Shown here: one piece after another, positions 33,066 to 46,428 of the stretch
Numbering within the stretch: the stretch's first letter is position 1
How the letters are laid out: every line of letters starts with the position of its first letter
NCBI GenBank assembly: GCA_035235625.1
Contig: CP141143.1
Coordinates: forward strand, 18,211,092-18,275,091
DNA from: Saururus chinensis
Taxonomy: Eukaryota; Streptophyta; Magnoliopsida; Piperales; Saururaceae
Length of the DNA stretch: 64,000 nucleotides
Reading direction: 5' to 3'
Translations under genes and position numbers: made by a program
Notes under the pieces: generated by a model
Told to the model about the DNA's origin: nothing
Database searches by the model: none
What the model saw: only the letters and a program-made list of their open reading frames with translations

Positions 33066-34600
33066 TTGCACGCAAATTTATTTTTTGTGTAGATGCAATG
33101 GCAAACAAGAAAGGGGAATAGGCAGGTTTATGAATGAGTAATGCCTTCCTTTAAGTCTACTAGCAAAAATACACGTGTATTATGTGAGAGTTTAATATCT
33201 ATTAGACATCGATAATAGATCACTAAATTGCCCTTTAAACTAATACTTTAAATAAGTAAGAATCAAGAGTTCTATCTATTATGTGTAGGAAGACAGAGAT
33301 TTGATATGGAAAACCCAAACTTGATAAAAAACTATATCAACCTCAACTAAGGCTAAATCAATGCTCTAGTAAACATAAAACTTACAATATACAAAATAAC
33401 CCATCAACCTCTAGATTTAACACAAACTTATTTATTCAATCATCTTTTGTTATTGGTCTTCAATTCTTCCTCCTTAATTCCTTGAAGTTTTTCCTCTTAG
33501 TATTTTGTTCTTCGTCTTCTTTTTCTAGCAACTCATAGCAACTCAAACAAAGACTTCTTATTTGTTAATTGATTCATCTTTGAGATAATTCAACTCCCTT
33601 GAAGAATTTGCTCACATTCCTCTTGTATTTATTGTGCAAAATTTTACTCACTTCAATTGTACATCACTATGAATTCACCATCAACATATGCTTAAAGTTT
33701 TTTGTGAATTCTCTAGGAAAACAATGAGTAAAGGACTTTCTTTTCTTTTCCAATATTTTTTAGGCTTTCCCTCTTTCAAATTCGCTATACCTAAGCCTTT
33801 TTATCAGTCTCCAAGTCGAATTATCTCTTTGACTCTAACTATGAATGAATTCTCTTCTAAAAAGGCTTATCTTAGGCAACTAAAATTAATATCTATAGAT
33901 CATTCTAAAAGCTATTGATTGTTAATTTTTTTCTTAAGGTACGATACCACTAGCGATTAATCGGTCATTACGGCAATCAATCGATAAACTCTCAATTTCG
34001 TTTTACAAAGGGCTTATTCTAGTGGTGATGGCTCGCTTCTTCCTATGTACTATTTAGCTATTGATCGATTACACTATTCAATGACAATCTTACCCTATTT
34101 ACCCTAATTATATCTAAAACCTCTAAAAATACTTTTGAAATTTTTCCAAGGGACTTTTGTATGAGAATGTGTACTTTATTAACTTCTACTTTCATCAACA
34201 TTCAGTAGTCTTTAGTATTGATTCATAAGAACATGTATGCTCTTATTTTTCAAGTCTATCAATTTCAAACTTGACTCGACCATAACTAAATCTAATCAGA
34301 TTCCTAATATTAATTACATACGTGAAGTTTCTAACATAGTTTTAATCAATAAAATTAGTTAATTACATAACATATGACACATATGTTTTTATATTATGTA
34401 TGTAAATATTTATTAAATAAGATAAATTAAATTAAAAATAAAATGTATGTGGAAGAAAGGTATCTCTTGCATGCTATAGTTATATTACATTGCTTTAAGG
34501 ATCACAATGATTATTCGCTACACACACAAGCTCTATATTAACTCATATACACTCATAGTAGGCAATCATAAATCAAAATCTCATAAGTTAAATGTTATGT
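33066..34600. other. Intergenic, probably decayed repeat
   Basis: AT-rich sequence without a recognisable gene or RNA. Several stretches look repetitive in style (e.g. 33290-33420), but no termini, TSD, PBS or coding homology could be identified. Confidence 0.4.
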
Positions 34601-34605
34601 CATCA

Positions 34606-34960
34606 TAATGCCCCGACCTCGAAAACCCGTCCTGGACCGGGGTTAGTTCAGAAAATAGAATCAAAGTGTATTAAATAAGCAAAAAATTTAAATCAGACAG
34701 ACCAGGAGCTACAGACTCTGAATGTGAGAGTCATAACATTATTTTACACACTACGGAGATTAACATACTGTTGTGAGTTGATAAAAAAATAAACCTAATT
34801 TTATAACTAATTTGGATCGGGCCTACATTGCCTTACCGTTGGTTGCCTACGTATGTAGTGGATGACATATATGATATTATTCTAATACGATTAGATCCAA
34901 ACATAGTTCTGCCTAACAGCTACTACATACATCAGACATAACAAAATTATATATGATAAA
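34606..34960 (+). repeat. Copy of the foldback/LTR-end repeat seen at 46429
   Basis: From CCCCGACCTCG through GACCGGGGTTAGTTC, 'aaccta..ttataactaattt' and 'ttggttgcctacg', this stretch matches one arm of the 46429-46937 inverted repeat at roughly 80% by eye. Only a single arm is present. It probably marks an LTR terminus of the same family. Confidence 0.5.
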
Positions 34961-35513
34961 ATATGTATATTTTATATCTGAATAATTCATTCAGAGTTAG
35001 ACAAAAAATTTATAAATCATTCGAGTCAAATAGAAACCAAGAAATTAGCGAAATATACATCTCACATAGGTGAGCAAAACACTAACAAAATTACACATCC
35101 CACTCTATCACAGAGCGGAGCATAACACACTACAAAACATGTTGGATCATATCAGATCCTATCAAATTTCATTCGACCATATCGATCATATTAGATCAGA
35201 TCGGAGTATATCATATCACAATAGAGCATTTCATAATAATTCAAATCACAATTAAATATATTAAAATAGATCAAATAGAAACATATGAGCATATATCAGA
35301 CCATAGTAAATTATATATTTTAATTAGTATATTACTAATTAAGATATGCATGCATATAAATGATATTAAATTAGAACGTTAGAAAAGTGTACTCCCCTGC
35401 AGTTCCAGAAGTGGTGACATTTGGAGTTGCTCATTTCCTCAAGATGTCCTCCCTTTCAGGTTCAGAAATGGCGAGCAGAACCTCCGCTAACTCCAAAATA
35501 CTTTTCTCTTTTC

Positions 35514-35783
35514 GTGCCCATATGCTACAGACAAAACCTCCTCTTGACCCAAGACGCTTTTCTCACAACACGCCCGTAGGCAATGGACAGAATCTCCCCT
35601 TACACAAAGACACTACACTTTCTATGCCAGTAGATGGCGAACAGATCCTCCCCTTATTCAGAGACACTTCACCCTTCATGCGCCTATAGGCGGCAGACAA
35701 AACCTCCCCATTCCTAGAGACACTTTGCCCATCACGCGCCCATATGCGGTGGACAAAACCTCCCCTTACCCGGAGACACTTTC
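35514..35783. repeat. ~55-bp minisatellite interrupted by a solo LTR
   Basis: Five imperfect units share 'CCCATATGCGGTGGACAAAA', then CCTCCCCTTA and GAGACAC. A sixth unit resumes on the far side of the inserted solo LTR (37426-37485: CGCTCTTAGGCGGTGGACAG). The array is therefore older than the insertion. The frame at 35387-35689 is a by-product of the repeat and is not a gene. Confidence 0.75.
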
Positions 35784-37420
35784 TTTAACATCCCTTGTAT
35801 TTTCCAAAAAAAAAATTAAAATGTAAGAAATTTAATTTCTAATGCCAAGGATCATTGTTTATCAAAAGAGTAATTATAACACACTTTGTATTATACAAAG
35901 ATTTCCAAAATTGGGTATAACATGCCTTTATACATCAGTCACTACAAACATTACATAAATTACAAAAAGAGTACAAACACTAAAATTTAAGAAAGCTCTT
36001 CGTCGGCTCCTTCAGATTCGAGTGACAGACCTGTATAATCTGAGGGTGGGTGAGTAAATTCATACTCAGTAGGTTGAGTTAAGTTCTAAAAATATGCTTC
36101 ATGGGCATAAAAATCATGCCATTTTTCCTTCAAAAAATAATAAAAGTCTGAAAACACAGTCACAAAATGTCACGATATCAAACGACTTACACCCACACTC
36201 ATGGGGCAATGGGAGACGGAAGGAAAGGGAATCTCCCATGATATCCCAGTTCTTGTGCACGCCAAAGCCAAATGTGGCGGTATCTAGAATCGTCATAATA
36301 ATCCCTAGTTTTGAGAAACCATAAACTATCCAAAAGGTACAATTACCCAAAACTTGGAGAAATCTTTTGAAAAGAGGAGATGCTTCTAAAGACAGATTTT
36401 CTTTCTAAAATATAAGAAGAAGACCTTTAACAACACTTCGGTGAGTCAAAATTTTGGCATACAATTAGAATTTAAAACTACCTACCTCTAACACATGCAG
36501 AGTATAAGGAAATCCCTTCTTAGAATATAAAGAAAATTGCTCCCTAAGATATTAGTCTTTGAGCGGTCAATTCGGCAGAATAACCTTCCCAACACGTAGA
36601 ATGCCTTCAATTTTGTGGGGTAAGGCTTTTGAACGGACTAAAAAGGGTTTGAAACGGTCCTAAAATAGTAAAAAGAAGAAAGGGGAGGACTAGGAGAGGG
36701 GTAGGGTTTTATTAATTTTACATAGGTCACCTCGAGAAAATGACCCTTCCAGGCTTCCAGTGCGTTGAGCACCCTCGAATTAGTAGGAAACGAGTCTTGG
36801 ATCGGGTAAATTGGACTTAAAATGGGTCAGAAGCAATGAAAACAGTTAAAGGGTAAAGAATGAACTGTGTGAAAAAAACTGATCGGGGGGAGGGGTGAAT
36901 TTATAGTGGTAAAAGGTGGTGGCACGCCGTCGCCATTATTGTGGGTGCCGCCAATTTTGGTGGTGCGCGCGTGATGAACACACGGTGACAAATGCGTGTT
37001 TGTCACAAACGCATGATGAACACGCGCTCATCACACACATTCATCGACCATGATGAGTGTGTTCGGTGCGCGCTGCACCGTGGGGCACCGAGCCTAGCCA
37101 AGCCAATTTTTTTTTAACTTTATATTTAAATAAGCGTAACTTCCTATCCAAATTTAGTTTCATGCGTTCTTGGTACTGTCGAGCTCATATTGACGAGTCC
37201 AACGAGACTAGGCTACTTATGAAACGGTTTACCCTCACTATAAAAAGTGGGTCCCACTGGTAGAACACACTTTCTGAGGTCATAACTTCCATTCCTGACC
37301 TCCGATTTATGCATTTTTTGACTTGTTATACTCGTATCTACAAGCTCTAACCAAAACTTAGGAAATTATAAAAAAATAAACTTTATAAAAAGACTGTGTC
37401 AAAGAATTAGGGTTATTACA
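35784..37420. mobile_element. Solo LTR with perfect 5-bp TSD (CTTTC), 1637 bp
   Basis: Read on the minus strand it starts TGTAATAACCC at 37420 and ends at 35784 in GGGATGTTAAA, a slightly mutated inverted terminus. CTTTC lies on both sides (35779-35783 and 37421-37425), and the minisatellite it interrupts continues across. It is related to the solo LTR at 17031-18797. Frames inside it (36094-36350, 37057-37263) lack any domain. Confidence 0.8.
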
Positions 37421-37485
37421 CTTTCCCCTTCACGCGCTCTTAGGCGGTGGACAGAACCCCCTTACCCCGGAGAGTTTCCCCCATA

Positions 37486-38250
37486 TAAGGTCGCTAACTC
37501 GAGGAATGGATGTTTTTATTGTGTAAAAACACTCTCGAATTAGCTAAGAACATCTTTTAAATGGAAAAAAATGGACTTAAAACGACTTCAAAAACTCATC
37601 CGAAAGAATGAATAGAAATGAATATTTATAGGAAAAGGATGTGCAAGCATATGATGGAAGCCAGGATACGCGCGCATGCACTCGCACCACGTGGTGTATA
37701 TATGAATGGACCACCAAAGTGGTCAGCGTTCCTGACGCGCGCATGAAACACGCATCACACATGTCGGTGGTTAACCAAGCGATTGCACGGGACCCACGTC
37801 GCACAGATGCCCACAATCATGTGGCGTGTATGTGGCTCGACAGCTCGGCTAGCTAACCTCATCTATTTCATCCTTTATTGAAGATTTTATTGTTATTTCA
37901 TTTAAATACAATTCCAACTTCAAAACGCGATAACTTCTTATCCCGAAGTCGGAATTGCACGTGCTTAGTACCGATGGACTCGTATTGATGAGCCCTTCGA
38001 AACTAGACCCAATAAGGGTATGTTATCTCGTACTTTTAAAGTGGGTCTTGCCCATGTGGTACGCTTCCCAAGGCCGTAACTTTCGCTCCCAACCTCCGTT
38101 TCGCTCATTCTTTGGTTCGTCACGCTCATTACTTTGAGTTCTAACCAAATATGGGAATTTCATCCCTTAAAACCCCCTAAAACTTAGTTAAATATTACAT
38201 AATGATCCCTAACCTTTCGGTTAAGCATAATCGAAACATGGGGTGTCACA
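37486..38250 (-). mobile_element. LTR start adjoining a polypurine tract
   Basis: Read on the minus strand the LTR begins TGTGACACCCC at 38250, directly after the purine tract at 38251-38264. Its next 400 bp resemble the solo LTRs ('gttacggccttgggaagcgt', 'gggctcatcaatacgag'). The left end is not certain: it may run through the interrupted minisatellite to about 34606. Confidence 0.5.
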
Positions 38251-38264
38251 TTCTTCCCCCCCTT
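38251..38264 (-). other. Polypurine tract of an LTR retrotransposon
   Basis: On the minus strand this reads as an unbroken purine run, AAGGGGGGGAAGAA, and abuts TGTGACACCCC. That is the expected place of the plus-strand primer just inside a 3' LTR of a minus-oriented element. Confidence 0.6.
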
Positions 38265-41200
38265 AAACGAATTGCGTCCTTGTAATTTACCCAAAAAAAC
38301 TTAACAAAATGAAAATAAAATTCGAGCATTGATTAGATAGCAAATTAAAATCATGAATCTAGTCAATTTACAATCGAACACAATGTTCAAATGCACATTT
38401 AACTAAGTTATAATCAGATAACATTATCTGATAACCTATCAAATAAAACTCAGAAGTCGATAGTCTAAACTCATAAAATGAAATCTGATAAATTATAATC
38501 AAGTTAACTACTTGAAAATAGAATTCGATAATTTATTATCAAATAAAAACATTTAAACAAAATTTGACTAATTTAAATTTGGATAAACTATATAATATAG
38601 AATCCGATTTGAAGATCGGATAAAATCATTTAATAGAGTCAGAGTAATTTAAATCAAAGTAGAGCAGACAAATCAATTCAGAAATTTTTGGAATTAAATT
38701 ATCCAATAGATCCCATAATTTAAGATCAGATAACCAAATATGAATAATAATTTTGAAATGAGATAAATTTTCTTAATCAAAACAAAGCATACAAATCAGA
38801 GCCATGATATCGAATGACATTCTCCTCGATACTCATGGGGTAACAAGAGGCTCAGAAAGTGAGGAGCTTGCCCATGATGCTCCCCACCCATATGGGCAAG
38901 TCAGCACCAATTATTTTTCTCGCTGGGTATTAAGATAAAGCGCTATGATAATCCCAGGCATGGAAGGCTGTATCGGCCAAGACCGATACAGTACAGGGGG
39001 CGATACCTCCCCACATGAATCCACAATACGTATCGGCCATATTGTATCGATACAGTCTATATGTATCAAGATACTATTAAAAAAATAGTTTTTTATTTAA
39101 AAATTTATTTTTTATTTAAAAAATTATTTGAAAAAAATTTAAAATTTTTTTCTTAAAAATAAAAACACAATTTAAACCCAGCTTTTTTTAAAGTCTATCT
39201 TTTTTATATTAAAAATAATATTTTTAAAGTTATATGAGATGAATACGGGTAGGTCCATGCAATTTACATAATTATTTTTTTACATATAGTGCTCCACAAA
39301 TATACATTTATTTAAATATATAACTTAGACTCATATTAAGCATATTATTTGTTTTTAAAATAAACTAAATTTAGAGCACTTAATATGGGAAAGAATGAGC
39401 AATAATTTGTATGGGACAAAGAACATAATAGAGTATGGTTCCAAATGAACTAATTTTAGAATACTCGTATCGGTTGATACAACATTCTACAGTCTTATTA
39501 TGCACTAAAAGAAGTATTATAATGATATATTATTAGTTATAATATTTTTTTATATTTATAAAAAGGTTTATGCCCATTTTGGCGCGCACCCGTATCCATA
39601 GTCATCGATACTATCATCTGTATCGATATTGCCTTCCATGATCCCAGGTTTTACCCTAGAACTATCCAGAAAGTGCACGCATGCAAAATATAATGCAGCG
39701 TATGTAGATCATTTCAAAAATATGATAATTTTCCTAAAAACATGGCTCATAAGCATAAATTTAGAATTTAAAACCCCCTACACTGTAGGTTGAGTTAAAA
39801 TCTAAAATATTGCTCAGCAAAAATATATGACAACGATTATGATCTTTTTCAGGAAATCATTTGTTATAAAAAGAATCATGTCAAAAGCAATTTGATGTAG
39901 AAACCTATACACAAATCATTGATTCGTCTGAGTGACAAGAAAACTAGAACCGTGATACCTAATGGTGTTCCCACCGACATTCATGGGGCATCGAGAGGCT
40001 CAGTAAGTGGGAGATTTCCCATGATGCTCCACACCCATGTGCACATTAGTACCGATTATTTTTCTCGGTGGGTATCAAGGAGTCATGCTTTGATAATTTT
40101 TGGACTTTATGTCAAATAACTATTCTGATAGTCTTGGACTTTATACCATATAACTATTCAATAGTCCTGGACTTTATACAAGATAACTATCTTTCAAATC
40201 TAATTAGAAATCAACATTAATAATTATTTCACATAATCATTTGAAAATTAAAATATATGACAGAAAATAGACTTTTTATAGAGACTAAATCATTCGAGAG
40301 AAAACATATTAGAATTCATTCATACTCATTTCATAGAGGCAAAAGAAAACTTAAAATAAATGTGTCACACATTTAGGTCAAAGCATATATTCCAGAGTCA
40401 CATCATACTCAAAACAAATATTTCAAATCAAACCAGACTTGAAATTGAAATTCATCTTAATGCACAAGCAAAATCAATATTGGAGTTATCAAATAACCCC
40501 CATGTCCCATACCACGGGCGTTTGATGGTTTCTCCGCAGTAATTCTACTATCCATTGAGATAATTTTACAATTTCAAATCATTTTTCCAAAACACAGAAG
40601 ATTTGAATTCAATTTTTATGTTAAATCCATTAGCATACTCAACCTTATAGTGGACCATTAATACCACGCGTCTCATACCACGGGTATTTGGTGGTTTCTT
40701 TAAGGGAATTCCACTATCTTTGAAAATAGTTGAATTTAATTTCAACACACTAGTAGAACTAGCTCGAGAGTGATCCACTAATACCTCATATCCGATACCA
40801 CAAGTGTCTGGTAGTTCCTTCTAGGTAGGTCCACTGTTTTTTCAAATGCAAATACTTCAAAATAAATCTTGTGTCAAAATATTAGCAGATTTTCCGTTAG
40901 AGCCATCCACAAACACCTCAGGTCCTATATTGCGGTATGCGGTGGTTGCTCCTTGAAAATTCTACAGCTTTTCAAAATATATTTAGTTTATAAGCAAACG
41001 AATTATATTTTTTGAATAAATTTTGAAATGTAATTTTTCTTGTCAACATACCGACAAAAAAATCATGAGAGCTTTTCACTAACACCTCACGTCCCATATT
41101 GTGGTATGTAGTGGTTGTTCCTAAGTGGTTCCACCGTCTTTCAAAACAAATCTTTTGAACTTTCAAATTTTGAATTGTTTTATTTCAATATACCAGTAGA

Positions 41201-42764
41201 ATTAACCATGGAGTCTTCCACTAGCGCCTCATCTCCCATACCGCGGGAGTGTGGTGGCTACTCCTTAGTAATTCAACCATTAAAATAATTTGGACATACT
41301 ATTTTAAATCGAAGTTACTAAAATACTCATGTAAGAGATTCAAAACAAATATTTTTGATTGATTCAAAATTAGAATTCGTAAAAATCAAGATTCAGACGA
41401 GGTCTGACACTACACGGAAAAAATAAAATTCCAAATCATTCATGAATTACAAATCGGAATTCACAAAATTGAAGTTCATTGGGAATCTGATGTAACATAT
41501 GCAAAATAGAATTTTAAATCAAATTTGATACAACTGATTAAGAATAAAATTGTCAAACCACTCTCGATTAAAATTAAAATTCATAACAACATAATTCATA
41601 TTAAATCTAATGTCATATAAACCGAACAAAAGTTCAAACCCGGAATTTGTATTAAATCCAATACCACAGTTAAAACAAAATTATAAATTAATTCCTATCA
41701 AAAATCAAAATTTGTATCAAACCGATATTCGAAATAGTAATTATAATAACCGTTCAAATACCAAATTCATAATATCAATCCAATATAACACAAGTAGGAG
41801 GGAAATCCCAAATTATGTATAATTAAACAAATCAGAATGTATAAATATTAAAGTTAACAGTAATTCCAATGTCACACTTGTAAAACAAAATTATGAATCA
41901 AAACCCGATACGGTTTATTCGTAGTACAAATTTTAAATCATTTTAGATTCAAATTTAAAAAATTATAAAATGAATTGTCGCATCAAATCCTTACGTAACA
42001 AATTCAGACAGGAATTTAAATAATTTTTGACTTGAAATCAAAATTCATAAATTGGGCATTAGCTTCAATTACTTGCAAAGCATGAAGACATAAATTTAAA
42101 ATTATTTCTGATTCAAAATCGAAAGTCGTAAAATTGAAGTTCGTATTAAATCGAATTCAATACCTAGAGAACAGAAAACTCATAATCAGAATTCACCTTG
42201 AATCCGATATAACACATGCAGAAGTTCAACAATTGGAATCCTCAAATCCAATATCACACGTAAAGAATGAAAGATTCACAATTGGAATTTTCCTTTAATC
42301 CGATACAACACATGTGGAACATAAAATTCAAAAACTGGAATCGACATTAAATCTGATATAACACATACAAAACAAAAATTCAAAATCGGAGTAAACATTA
42401 AATTCGATATCAATCATAGAGAATGGAGGTTCACAATACGAATTTTCCTTAATTCCGATATCACACGTGCAAAACTGACATTTACAATTAGATTTTTTTA
42501 TTAAATCCGTTGACACGTATGTGGAACGGTATAAACATAATCAGAGGTTATATTAATTCCGATATCATAAATGCATAACAACACATTTAAAATCAGAGTT
42601 TGTCATAAAGCCGATGACACATGTGCAAAACGTCAAAAATCACAGTCGAACTTTATATTAAATCTGATAACACACTCGTAACAAAGAAATTCCAATTTAA
42701 AAATTAAAATTCATAACAAATCAAAATACATTTTAAAATATTTTATTCTCGCAGACAAAGTAAA
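38265..42764 (-). mobile_element. Non-coding interior of a large non-autonomous LTR element
   Basis: This 4.5-kb interval between a polypurine tract and a primer-binding site has no gag or pol homology and no long frame. It consists of repetitive AT-rich sequence: six units around 'cccatac.gcgggt..ggtgg' at about 40490-41290, spaced 120-170 bp, then shorter repeats (about 68 bp, 'attaaatccgatatcacac') at 42180-42530. A long repetitive non-coding interior is the LARD pattern. The adjoining LTRs could not be shown to be a pair, so it may be a composite of two elements. A hAT element is inserted at 38959. Confidence 0.45.
38959..39640. mobile_element. hAT-type element, 682 bp, perfect 8-bp TSD
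   Basis: The inverted ends CATGGAAGGCTGTATCGG and CATGGAAGGCAATATCGATA are flanked by ATCCCAGG at 38951-38958 and 39641-39648, an exact 8-bp duplication. Subterminal regions carry repeated GTATCGG/CGATAC motifs. The interior is AT-rich and non-coding. Confidence 0.85.
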
Positions 42765-42776
42765 GCTCTGATACCA
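42765..42776 (-). other. Primer-binding site complementary to initiator tRNA-Met
   Basis: On the minus strand this is TGGTATCAGAGC, the classic plant LTR-retrotransposon primer site. It lies 4 nt after an LTR end, GGGATCTTACA, at 42781. It fixes the element's orientation as minus and places its 5' LTR to the right. Confidence 0.8.
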
Positions 42777-42780
42777 TTTG

Positions 42781-45700
42781 TGTAAGATCCCTTATCGTAA
42801 ACCGGTTTAAATTTATTTTGTTGAAATGCTTTTATGTGGTTTAATATTAATTCTAATCGGTTCGGGATAATTTTATAAATTTAGGTATTTTTTAAAGGTT
42901 TTAATCAAAAACCAATTTCACATTTATCAGTTTTAAGTAGTTTTTAGTTAATTCTGAATTTTTGAGGTTTTTCTGAATTTTTACTAATTTTTTAAAAATT
43001 AGGGTTTGGCGAGACCCCCTGTGGGCCCCACCGATAAAATTAAGATTTTTAGACAAAAATGCCCTAGACATCAACTTAAGCTCATACAAAAAATTTTAGA
43101 ATTTTATCGGATTTAATTAGTGGTTAAATATTCAAAATACCTATTTTTAGCCCAAAATTCTATTTACACCCCATTAGTTTATTAAGTGTACCCCAAGCCC
43201 TATTATAAAAGAAAAATGACTGAGCCATTTTCATTTTGGGAATAGGCTGGGAGGAGGTGATTAAGGCCTAGTTCCCTAATTAGGCCCGGATTAGAAGAGA
43301 TTAAGGTATATTCTTCCTTAATTAAGTTTAAACCCTAGATCTTCTCCTAATCCATTCTTAATCTAGCATTTTTTCTTTGATTTAAATCAATTTCAAGCAT
43401 CAAAGTCAGTAATTTACTCCCTTACTTCAAACCCTGCTTATCAAAATTCATTTTTTATGCTTAACAAACCCTAGATCTAAGATTTCTTTAAAGTTTTCAA
43501 TGTTAAACCAATTTTTAATGGAGTTTCACTTAGACACTATGTTTTTGGAAGGTTTCCATGAAGGGTAAAGGTCAAATCCGAACCTAAACAAGTGACAAGG
43601 TAATGGGTTCTTCAATCTCAACTTTGGGTAGCAAAAATCTTGATTTTTATGATGTTATTTGCAGTGGGTTTTGCTTGATTTAGTGCTCTAATGGTGGGTT
43701 TAATAAATACTAATCTTTCATCTTGATTTTTTAGGGTTTTATCTTAGAATGATATAGATTAATGTTCTGGAAGGTTTTATGAGTTTTTGTTAATGTTTGG
43801 TACCATGGATGAAGATTTGAATGTATTTTCATAATGTTTCGGTTTGATTTTCAAAAATGAAGAAGAAGGTCAAAACTACTATGTTGGCATTAGAACGGCC
43901 TACCAGGGCGTTAGAACGAAAACACTACATTTTTGACTGATTTGCAGTATAGCTGATTGAACGGTCCCACAGGGCGTTCGAACGGATACATGGCAGTTTT
44001 TGCTATTTTTGAAACTTATGCACATTTCAATGTTTTACTCTATTTAATGATTCTAATGGTTATGAGAGGTATTATATGATGAAATTAAGCTACTAAAGGT
44101 GTAGAATTGATTATGAAAGGTTATGGAATGTGTTTAAGTGTGATCATGTGGCATCATATTATGTTGATAATTATGCATATTGATATTGAAGTACCTTGAA
44201 CTTTTGAATGTTGAAATTCTTATGATTAGAATATGATTCCAACAAGGATATTATGTAGAAAATGGTGAGATGTGTTCTCTTATAATGAGAATGGTTTATG
44301 GGTATTGGATGTGATCATGTTGTGGTTTAATGTGTGGAAAAATCATGTTTGTGGGAGTGAATGTTTGATTTCACATGGATGGATTTAAGCTTTATGATGG
44401 TCTTTGTTTTGTTTTTAGTTAGGAATTATTATTTTAAATGTGTTCAAGCATGTGTATATTGTCTTATGAGTTTAAGTCAAGCATTGGTCATGTACTTAGA
44501 ATATGCATGAATACACACGCATATGGGGAATCTACTATGAAATTATAGTTAATTATGCTTTGATTATGATGCATGAGGGGACTGATTGGGAGGATGTTCC
44601 ATGTGTTGAACCCACGTAGACTTTTGCTCATGGATGTATCATGTATCATGTATTGGACTTCATGAATGAGATTTTGCAGATGTTTAATCGGAGTTAATCA
44701 ATTGTATGTAATGGTTGAGATTGCGTGCCGGATTAATCGCTCGTTGAATTAATCAGAACTTAGTTGGTCTGAAAGGACATGTTTTCGATTTAAGTCCTAT
44801 GTGGAATAGCCGAAGAGAAACTATTAGACACTTGCGGTATGGGACGCATTATGTTGATGGATAGCTCTAAGGATCGTTGCGCTAGTGCTTAGTTAAATTT
44901 GCTTCTATGGCGTCACGAATACTCATGGTATGGGACGTGAGGACTAGAGTCGACATAGAGGTATTTTTACGTACACACTCCGAGTCGGGTTGAGTCTAGT
45001 TAAATTGAGTTATGTAGGGATGAATTGTGTACTTATCTTGCGAATGAGATTTGTTGTTGAGATTATCTAGACCCTGAGAATCCAGTTGGTTTGTCCAAGT
45101 GCACCGGCTTACCAGGTATTGTTGCTTGGGACTTCGGTCTTGATAAGCAGGGTTGCCCGGGTGTTTAGGCTTGATAGGCAAGAGTTGCTCGAAAGCTTCG
45201 GCCTTGAGAGGAGTAGGAGTTGCTCGAGGGCTTCAGCCTTGAGGAGCAAGAGTTGCTTGAGGGCTTCGGCCTTGAGGAGTAGGAGTTGCTCGAGGGCTTC
45301 AGCCTTGAGGAGCAAGAGTTGCTCAAAGGCTTCGGCCTTGAGGAGCAGGAGTTGCTCGAAGGCTTTAGCCTTGAGGAGCAGGTTCATTCTCTCTGTGTGT
45401 AGACTTGCATGTTAGACTAGTGTGTGTGAGGCACTTATACATGTACGATGAATGAGAATGTTAGTGCATGATCTGAAATATATGTTAGAAGTACATCTCA
45501 TGCAGGTTTATATGATATTGATGCATGATCTGAAATGTATGTTAGAGATACATCTCACGCAGGTTTATGTGATATGAATGCATGATCAGAAATGATATGA
45601 ATGTGACACTATTATGCGGGTTTAGGTGATATGGTTGAATGATTAGAAAAGGGTCTGAAAGATACTTCTTATGTGATTTATGGGATTATCATGTTTGATT

Positions 45701-46424
45701 TGAGTAGATATGAACATATACCCATGTGGGATGCATGTTAGGTAATAACTTGAATATTTATGACTTGACTTGATAGGTGTATCTTATGCAAGCTAATTCT
45801 TATGTTTACAATTTAATAGGGGTCTTAGCTAGTAAAATATCATAAAGTGGTACAGCATGTTAATTTTAGATTTGATTTGCTTCATTGTCATGTCGTTGTG
45901 TTTTCTGGTGATCATAGTTATATGCAAACCATTATTGAGTTTTTATACTCACCCCATTTTCTTGTTTTGTTTTGGGGTTGCATAGCGTGACATGCAGACG
46001 GATAGGATCTTCTATACGAGGAAAGGTCAGAGAAGCTTGGGAGTAGTTGTGGAGGGTTCTATTCTTGTTTGTCTCTTTGTTTATCTTGTTTTGATGTTAG
46101 GATCTTGTGGAATGATCCTTGTTTTAGATTTGTGATATATCATGTCTTTAGTTTCATTTTAGACCTTGTTTGGAGCCAAATGTGTGGCTATGGATTATTA
46201 GTATGTGGGTTTGAGATTGTGGTTTAATTTAGAGTTTAACTCTTTTGGTTCTACCTATTTACTCTTGCTCAAAGTAGTGCGTAAACTCCGCAAATTAAAT
46301 TGCCCATAGTTGGGGCATAAGTCTTCTGCTATTTTTTCTCAATCGTTTCAATCTGTCACCCCCGTGCATTGGTTTGGCCCTTGAACCTGGTTCGGCTCAG
46401 GTCGGGCAGTGCTGGGGCGTGACA
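42781..46424 (-). mobile_element. Long LTR (5' LTR of a minus-oriented retroelement)
   Basis: On the minus strand it would run from TGTCACGCCCC at 46424 to GGGATCTTACA at 42781, next to the primer-binding site. The outer kilobase is shared with 4190-5269, including 58-bp repeats at about 45470-45620. It holds a 33-bp minisatellite at 45180-45383. At about 3.6 kb this is long for an LTR, so an internal insertion or two adjoining LTRs is possible. No coding sequence is recognised. Confidence 0.45.
45180..45383. repeat. 33-bp minisatellite, about six copies
   Basis: Units of GAGTTGCTCGAGGGCTTCGG followed by CCTTGAGGAGCA recur in register with few changes. The 33-bp length keeps reading frames open on both strands, giving repeated SRASALRS- and LLKAEALEQL-like peptides. 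The translations are a by-product of the period being divisible by three, and the array lies inside an LTR. Confidence 0.85.
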
Positions 46425-46428
46425 ATTT

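Noticed and set aside
45086..45415. Repeated SRASALRS protein
   Set aside because: A 33-bp minisatellite inside an LTR keeps frames open on both strands; there is no gene context.
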